Shown: piece by piece, positions 1 through 5,182 of the stretch | Numbering within the stretch: the first letter of the stretch is position 1 | Layout: each line of letters opens with the position of its first letter | Origin: an uncultured Phycisphaerales bacterium | GTDB taxonomy: Bacteria; Planctomycetota; Phycisphaerae; Phycisphaerales; UBA1924 | NCBI GenBank assembly: GCA_937871415.1 | Contig: CALMQD010000109.1 | Location: forward strand, 1 to 5,182 | Direction: 5' to 3' | DNA: 5,182 nucleotides | The notes under the pieces: model-generated | Database searches by the model: none | Seen by the model: only the letters and a program-made list of their open reading frames with translations | What the model was told of the DNA's origin: nothing | Program-made: the position numbers and the translations under genes

Positions 1-977
1 GCGTGGAGGGAGAGCGCGAGCGTGACCGGGAGGTCGCACTCGCGCGACAGCCGCTCGATCGCCGCGGGCAGGCCGACCGTCGAGATGGTGATCTTCCGCG
101 CCGAGATGTTCAACCCCCAAGGCGCGTTGAGCGTTCGGACCGCGTGCATCACCGCGCCGAAGTTGCTCAGGGGCTCGCCCATTCCCATGAACACGACATT
201 GGTGATCCGCCCGACGTGCCGCGGGGTTGTCGGAGTCGCGGGCTGATCGAACAGCCGCCCCAAGCGCCACACCTGCTCGACGATGCGCCCCGCCGAGAGA
301 TTCGCGTCGAGCCCGCCGAGCCCGCTGGCACAGAATCGACAGCCCACCGGGCAACCGACCTGCGAAGAAATGCAGGCGGTCCGCCGACGATATCGCCCGC
401 CGCCGGCGGCTTCGCCCGATGGACCCGGGCGCGTGCGAACGCCGGCACGTTCGCCCCATCCCCGACCCCGAGAGCGGCTTTGACCGCGGGAATGAACCCC
501 GATCGGCCCGCCCCTGCCCCCACTACTCCAAGCGCCTTCGCCGGTGGGCGGAAGATCCTCGTCCTCGTCGTCCTCGGTCTCCTCGCGCTCCGAGGGAATC
601 ATCACGCACTCGGTCTGTCGCGATGGATCGTCCGGCGCCGCGGCCCCCGAACCGATGATCGGCAGCGGCGTGCCGGAAACGGCGCCCGCCGCCTGCGGCG
701 AGTCGTCCCACTGGATCAGGAGTTTCTGGGTGTCGTCGCTCGCCCGTTGATGGCGCACGATGTGGCCCGAAAGAAACGTCAGGCCCTGCGTCGGATGGGC
801 GATCAGGTCGCGGTCCGAAGCGGACAGGTTCGTCATCGCGCCGGCGTCGCAGACGCCCTTGGCGTACACCCACTCGAGGATCTGCTTGGCGCGGAACGCC
901 GCCATGCCGCGCGACTGGCACCAGTCCTGGAGCGATTCGGGCGTGAAGTCGAAGATGTGGGCCACGGGGTGCTTCAC
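1..977 (-). CDS. rlmN: RlmN, dual-specificity 23S rRNA/tRNA adenine-C2 methyltransferase (3' end cut by window)
   Basis: Radical-SAM enzyme that, in the known family, methylates C2 of A2503 in 23S rRNA and A37 in some tRNAs, acting in the cytoplasm. The N-terminal accessory domain is recognisable: FRAKQILEWVYAKG at about residues 28-41, then MTNLS at 48-52. The radical-SAM cluster motif CPVGCRFC puts C209, C213 and C216 on the 4Fe-4S cluster. C202, in ACISSQVGC, matches the family's conserved catalytic cysteine (C118 in E. coli). The SAM-binding segment VVFMGMGEPL is at 261-270. The frame is open to the window edge and stops at ALSLH (residue 325), so the C-terminal part with the second catalytic cysteine is not visible. 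The start is taken as GTG at 977. A second GTG at 965 is equally possible, and neither has a strong Shine-Dalgarno. Residues 91-120 and 131-199 are insertions relative to the usual family, so the cluster motif lies about 85 residues later than in E. coli. The gene follows the Nudix gene by 28 bp and is probably co-transcribed with it. Confidence 0.95.
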   Translation of the reverse strand, partial: MKHPVAHIFDFTPESLQDWCQSRGMAAFRAKQILEWVYAKGVCDAGAMTNLSASDRDLIAHPTQGLTFLSGHIVRHQRASDDTQKLLIQWDDSPQAAGAVSGTPLPIIGSGAAAPDDPSRQTECVMIPSEREETEDDEDEDLPPTGEGAWSSGGRGGPIGVHSRGQSRSRGRGWGERAGVRTRPGPSGEAAGGGRYRRRTACISSQVGCPVGCRFCASGLGGLDANLSAGRIVEQVWRLGRLFDQPATPTTPRHVGRITNVVFMGMGEPLSNFGAVMHAVRTLNAPWGLNISARKITISTVGLPAAIERLSRECDLPVTLALSLH

Positions 978-1005
978 GGGCTGAGGATAGGAGACCTCAA
1001 CCCGC

Positions 1006-1596
1006 TCACCCAGCCGGCAGAAGCCCGCGGCGATGGGCCAGCGAGATCGCGAGCATGCTCTTGGCGTCGCGCAGTTCGCCGGAGTCGATCATCGCCCAGA
1101 CCCGCGGCAGGTCGATGAGTTCGACGTCGATCGACTCGTCCTCTTCGAGTTTCTGGCCCACGTACGAAAGCCCCGTCGCGACAAACGCGTGCATCCGCTC
1201 GTCGGTCATGCCGGGCGTGGTGAAGAACCAGCCGAGGCTCGTCAGATTCGCCGCGGCGTACCCGGTCTCTTCGATGAGTTCCCGGACCGCGCAGTGGGCG
1301 GGGTCCTCGGTCTGACCGTGACCATCGCGCTCGAGCGTTCCGGCGCAGCACTCGTAGATCACCTCCGGCGGTTCACCCTTGCGTGCGAGGGCCCAGCGCG
1401 TGTTGCGGATCATCACGAGGCGCGGCGGCGTCGAGGGCTGCTCCAGAAGCGCGACCACCACCACCGCGCCGGGGTGGCGCACAAACTCCCGGTCCAGCGG
1501 CTTGCGCCCGAGGCGCTCGATCCGCACCACCTCGAAGTCGAACTTGCGCCCGCGATGGATGATCCGGTGGGTGAGGATGGGGGTGGGTGTGCTCAT
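1006..1596 (-). CDS. Nudix hydrolase, ADP-ribose pyrophosphatase (NudF-like) type
   Basis: Predicted cytoplasmic metal-dependent hydrolase of nucleoside diphosphates linked to another group; ADP-ribose or nucleotide sugars are the likely substrates. The 196-residue protein has the ADP-ribose pyrophosphatase layout: an N-terminal strand region (FDFEVVRIERLG, 19-30), then HPGAVVVVALL (41-51), then the Nudix box. The box runs from G86 through E97 to RELIEETGY (105-113), with the metal-binding glutamates E106, E109 and E110 present. FFTTPGMTDERMHAFVATGL (124-143) is the segment downstream of the box typical of the ADP-ribose pyrophosphatase subfamily. The box is unusual: ten residues, not five, separate G86 from E97. 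It begins with ATG 27 bp after the enolase stop, without a good Shine-Dalgarno (only a GAGG about 20 bases upstream), so translation may depend on the upstream gene. The exact substrate cannot be read from the sequence; a UDP-sugar pyrophosphatase is the main alternative. Confidence 0.92.
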   Translation of the reverse strand: MSTPTPILTHRIIHRGRKFDFEVVRIERLGRKPLDREFVRHPGAVVVVALLEQPSTPPRLVMIRNTRWALARKGEPPEVIYECCAGTLERDGHGQTEDPAHCAVRELIEETGYAAANLTSLGWFFTTPGMTDERMHAFVATGLSYVGQKLEEDESIDVELIDLPRVWAMIDSGELRDAKSMLAISLAHRRGLLPAG

Positions 1597-1623
1597 GCCG
1601 GCGTTGGGTCCCGTCGCCTCGCT

Positions 1624-3048
<1,425 letters not shown>

Positions 3049-3049
3049 C

Positions 3050-3055
3050 TATCGT
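3050..3055 (+). promoter_or_regulatory. Possible -10 element for phoU (leaderless start?)
   Basis: TATCGT lies five bases before the phoU ATG in GC-rich surroundings. If used as a -10 element, transcription would begin at or next to the ATG, giving a leaderless mRNA. This would fit the lack of a Shine-Dalgarno close to the start: the only purine-rich run, GGGAGAGG at 3026-3033, is 27 bases away. There is no clear -35, so this is speculative. Confidence 0.2.
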
Positions 3056-3060
3056 TCGCC

Positions 3061-3774
3061 ATGCCTCTGACCGCCCAGCACTTTGCGGAACGCATCTCGC
3101 GCCTCCGGGCCGACCTGGGAGAACAGTCCCGACGCGTCCGCACTCTGATCGAGGGGGCCTTCGACGCGGCCTTCGCCCGCGACACCGGCGCCGCCCAGCG
3201 CGTCATCGACCTCGACGAGGTCATCGACCGCGTCGACGTCGACATCGAGAAAGCGTGCGTCGCGCTGCTGACCGAGGCCTGCGGCTCGAACGCGACCATC
3301 ACGCCCGACCAGGTCCGCATGGTCCTGACGATCGTGAAGGTCAACAACGAACTCGAGCGCATCGCCGACGCGGGCGTGGTCGTAGGAGAACTCGTCAAGC
3401 CCATCGCCGCGAGCACCGCGCCCCTGCCCGACACGCTCCGCGTCATCACGAACTCCGTGGTCGGCATCCTGCGGGACGCCGGGCTCTCGCTCGAGAAACT
3501 CGACGGGCGTCTGGCCAAGGTCGTGCTCGCGAGCGAGGACGCCGTCGAGGCGTTCAAGGACGCGATCGTCCGCGACATGACGGTGCAGATCGCCGCCGGC
3601 CGCCTGAACGCTGACCGGGCGTTCCTGGTGCAGGAGATCACGACGCAGTGCGAGATCATGGCCGGACACTGCACGAACATCGCCGAGCAGGCGCTGTACG
3701 TCGCCACCGGCAAGATCATGCGTCACATGGAGGGGCACTGGACCGAAGTGCCGGAAGCGCCCGCGAACGGCTAA
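3061..3774 (+). CDS. phoU: PhoU-family phosphate-signalling protein
   Basis: Predicted cytoplasmic all-helical protein of 237 residues, the usual PhoU length. In the known family PhoU links the PstSCAB transporter to the PhoR/PhoB two-component system and damps the phosphate-starvation response. Two tandem three-helix repeats are visible: about 8-110, ending in NNELERIADAGVVVGE (95-110), and about 125-220, ending in CEIMAGHCTNIAEQALYVATG (197-217). These are the two copies of the family's E-xxx-D-H metal-binding helix, but each is altered: the first keeps E99 and D103 and has alanine at 104 where histidine is usual; the second keeps E198 and H203 and has glycine at 202 where aspartate is usual. 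The start ATG at 3061 has no nearby Shine-Dalgarno. No pst, phoB or phoR gene is in the window, so the phosphate role rests on family membership. The stop overlaps that of the convergent Wzt gene. Confidence 0.88.
   Translation: MPLTAQHFAERISRLRADLGEQSRRVRTLIEGAFDAAFARDTGAAQRVIDLDEVIDRVDVDIEKACVALLTEACGSNATITPDQVRMVLTIVKVNNELERIADAGVVVGELVKPIAASTAPLPDTLRVITNSVVGILRDAGLSLEKLDGRLAKVVLASEDAVEAFKDAIVRDMTVQIAAGRLNADRAFLVQEITTQCEIMAGHCTNIAEQALYVATGKIMRHMEGHWTEVPEAPANG
3771..3774. other. Overlapping convergent stop codons of phoU and the wzt-like gene
   Basis: The four bases CTAA hold both stops: TAA (3772-3774) ends phoU on the plus strand, and TAG (3773-3771 read on the minus strand) ends the ABC ATPase gene. 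No spacer remains for a terminator between the two genes. GC-rich, imperfectly self-complementary sequence follows at about 3781-3805, but without a T-run. Confidence 0.9.
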
Positions 3775-5182
3775 CGGGACGCCGGCCCCGCCGCGGCCGT
3801 CGGCGCTTGGCCCTCCACCCCGAGGCCCGCGGAGGTGTCGGCCTCGGCAACGGTCGCTGGTTCGGCCATTGCCCCCAGCGATTCGACCTCGATCGACACC
3901 GGCAACTGCACCTTGAATCGCACCTGCCGCCGCCCCTGGGGCTGAAGCGCCGCGAAGGCCGCGCAGGACTCGAGATGGTCGAGCACGATCGTCCCCTCGC
4001 CCTTGCGGTCGGGCCGGCGCGTGAGCGTCAGGCTCACGCCGATCGAGCCCGGCTTGAACACATTTCGGAAGGTGAACCGTGCGCAGGCGCGCTGCCCTTG
4101 CTTCATCGGCGGCAGGTCGCGTTCCTCGTCCATCGCGGAAAACGCCAGCAGGTCCACCCCGGTGCGATCGCGCAGCCCGACCACCAGGTCCAGCCGCTCC
4201 AGGTCGCGCCGCGCCTCCAAGAACACCTCGACGACGACGTCCTCGCCGAACTCGAAGGCGTTCGCAGGCGCGAGCACCGCGGGCTCGCCCGGAAGAACGC
4301 GGAGCACCCGCACGCCCAGCACCTGCGCGTGCCCTTCGCCGTAGCGCAGCGCCGCCTTCACGGGCGAAGTCAACTCCATCGGCTGCGCCAGGCCGGGCTG
4401 GGCCTTCTTGGCGCGCTGGGTGTTCTCGTCGCGCAGGTGCGACATGTAAAGGTCCATCGCCTGTTCCGAAGGGCCCAGGAACCTCTGCCGGCCCGCCTCG
4501 ATGAACAGGCCACTTTTGCAGATCGACCGCACGGCGTCGGGCGAATGGGAGACAAAGAGCAGGCTGACGCCCGTGTCGAGCAGCTGCCGCAGGCGGGCCA
4601 GGCACTTCTGCTGAAAGCCCGCGTCACCGACGGCGAGGATCTCGTCGAGGATCAGGATGTCCGGCTGCACCATGATCGCGACCGAAAAGGCCAGGCGCGC
4701 GTGCATGCCCGACGAGTAGACCTGCACGGGCTGGTCCATGAAGTCGCCGATGTCGGCGAACGAGGCGATCTCTTCGAAGCGGTTCTCCATCTCCCGGCGC
4801 GAAATCCCCAGGATTGCGCCCGACAGGAACACGTTCTCACGTCCGGTGAACTGTGGGTTGAATCCGGAGCCGAGTTCGAGAAGAGCCGCGACGCGACCGC
4901 GGATCTGCACCTCGCCCGCCGTCGGCGCCAGCGTGCCCGAGATGATCTGCAGCAGGGTGCTCTTGCCCGATCCGTTGCGCCCGACGATCCCCAGCGACTC
5001 GCCGCGCGGGACGTCGAACGAGATGTCGCGCAGGGCCCAGAATCGCCGGGAGATGGCCTTCTCGCCGCCCAGCACGACCTTCTTGAGCCGGTCGAACGGG
5101 CGCGCATAGATCTCGTAGCACTTCGAGACCCCGCGCACGCTGATGGCCGATGCCGATGATGCGGGCGCGATGGGTCCGTCCG
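3771..5182 (-). CDS. Wzt/TagH-type polysaccharide ABC exporter ATPase with C-terminal glycan-recognition domain (5' end probably beyond window)
   Basis: Cytoplasmic ATPase subunit of an ABC exporter that, in the known Wzm/Wzt and TagGH families, moves lipid-linked O-antigen, capsule or teichoic-acid-like chains across the inner membrane. Numbering from the GTG at 5138: Walker A GRNGSGKST (53-61), Q-loop region SGFNPQFTGREN (91-102) typical of polysaccharide exporters, signature YSSGM (141-145) in place of LSGGQ, Walker B ILILDE (161-166), LAVGDAGFQ (168-176) and H-loop H198. Residues about 268-375 form a Wzt C-terminal-like beta-sandwich (GHAQVLGVRVL, then FEFGEDVVVEVFLEA, then VVGLRDRTG), the part that recognises the exported chain in O9a-type systems. 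The last 35 residues or so are an Ala-rich disordered tail. The frame is open upstream of 5138 through AISVRGVSK, which fits the first strand of the ATPase fold, so the true start is likely off the right edge. The permease (Wzm) is not in the window and would be expected upstream, past 5182. Confidence 0.92.
   Translation of the reverse strand, partial: DGPIAPASSASAISVRGVSKCYEIYARPFDRLKKVVLGGEKAISRRFWALRDISFDVPRGESLGIVGRNGSGKSTLLQIISGTLAPTAGEVQIRGRVAALLELGSGFNPQFTGRENVFLSGAILGISRREMENRFEEIASFADIGDFMDQPVQVYSSGMHARLAFSVAIMVQPDILILDEILAVGDAGFQQKCLARLRQLLDTGVSLLFVSHSPDAVRSICKSGLFIEAGRQRFLGPSEQAMDLYMSHLRDENTQRAKKAQPGLAQPMELTSPVKAALRYGEGHAQVLGVRVLRVLPGEPAVLAPANAFEFGEDVVVEVFLEARRDLERLDLVVGLRDRTGVDLLAFSAMDEERDLPPMKQGQRACARFTFRNVFKPGSIGVSLTLTRRPDRKGEGTIVLDHLESCAAFAALQPQGRRQVRFKVQLPVSIEVESLGAMAEPATVAEADTSAGLGVEGQAPTAAAGPASR

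Noticed and set aside
167..523. Alternative minus-strand frame across the RlmN insertion as a small separate gene
   Set aside because: It overlaps the certain radical-SAM motif of RlmN in another frame and has no recognisable motif. Its third-position GC is somewhat higher than in the RlmN frame over the insertion only, which is noted as a possible frameshift sign but not as a gene.
3781..3805. GC-rich, partly self-complementary stretch just after phoU as a terminator
   Set aside because: Pairing is imperfect, there is no T-run on either strand and it lies inside the 3' coding end of the ABC ATPase gene.
3049..4605. Minus-strand open frame of 518 codons spanning phoU antisense and part of the ABC ATPase gene out of frame
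   Set aside because: It crosses two well-supported genes in the wrong frame or strand, is dominated by Arg, Ala and Gly and shows no domain.
3648..5159. Plus-strand open frame of 503 codons opposite the ABC ATPase gene
   Set aside because: Same cause: it mirrors the Wzt-like coding frame, has an Arg/His/Gln-rich composition and no motif. The minus strand carries complete Walker A, signature and Walker B motifs.

Overview
The window is GC-rich (roughly two thirds GC by eye, with strongly G/C-ending codons) and densely packed with five protein-coding genes. It looks like a chromosomal housekeeping segment of a high-GC bacterium. A planctomycete of the Phycisphaerae type is my best guess, from the overall style of the proteins and the GC content, but the window contains no taxonomic marker that would settle it.

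Layout, left to right. (1) Positions 1-977, minus strand: RlmN, a radical-SAM 23S rRNA/tRNA adenine methyltransferase. Its 3' end is cut by the window edge and it carries two unusual low-complexity insertions. (2) 1006-1596, minus: a Nudix hydrolase of the ADP-ribose pyrophosphatase type with a lengthened Nudix-box loop. (3) 1624-2925, minus: enolase, complete, with a clear ribosome-binding site. These three genes are separated by only 27-28 bp and read in the same direction, so eno-nudix-rlmN is probably one transcription unit driven from the 2926-3060 intergenic region. (4) 3061-3774, plus: a PhoU-family protein, divergent from eno. (5) 3771-5182, minus: the ATPase of a Wzt-type polysaccharide ABC exporter with its C-terminal cargo-recognition domain. 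Its 5' end probably lies beyond the right edge. It converges on phoU, and the two stop codons overlap in a 4-bp CTAA.

The only intergenic stretch longer than 30 bp is the 135-bp divergent region between eno and phoU. It holds the eno Shine-Dalgarno site, a weak -10-like hexamer for eno and an 8-bp perfect inverted repeat that overlaps that hexamer. No RNA genes, CRISPR arrays, mobile elements or clear terminators were seen.

Functionally this is a collection rather than a pathway: glycolysis (enolase), nucleotide-sugar housekeeping (Nudix), ribosome modification (RlmN), phosphate-signalling-type regulation (PhoU) and cell-surface glycan export (Wzt). I found no evidence of an undescribed system. 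The points worth a second look are the RlmN insertions, the PhoU metal-site substitutions, the Nudix loop, the inverted repeat and the overlapping stops.
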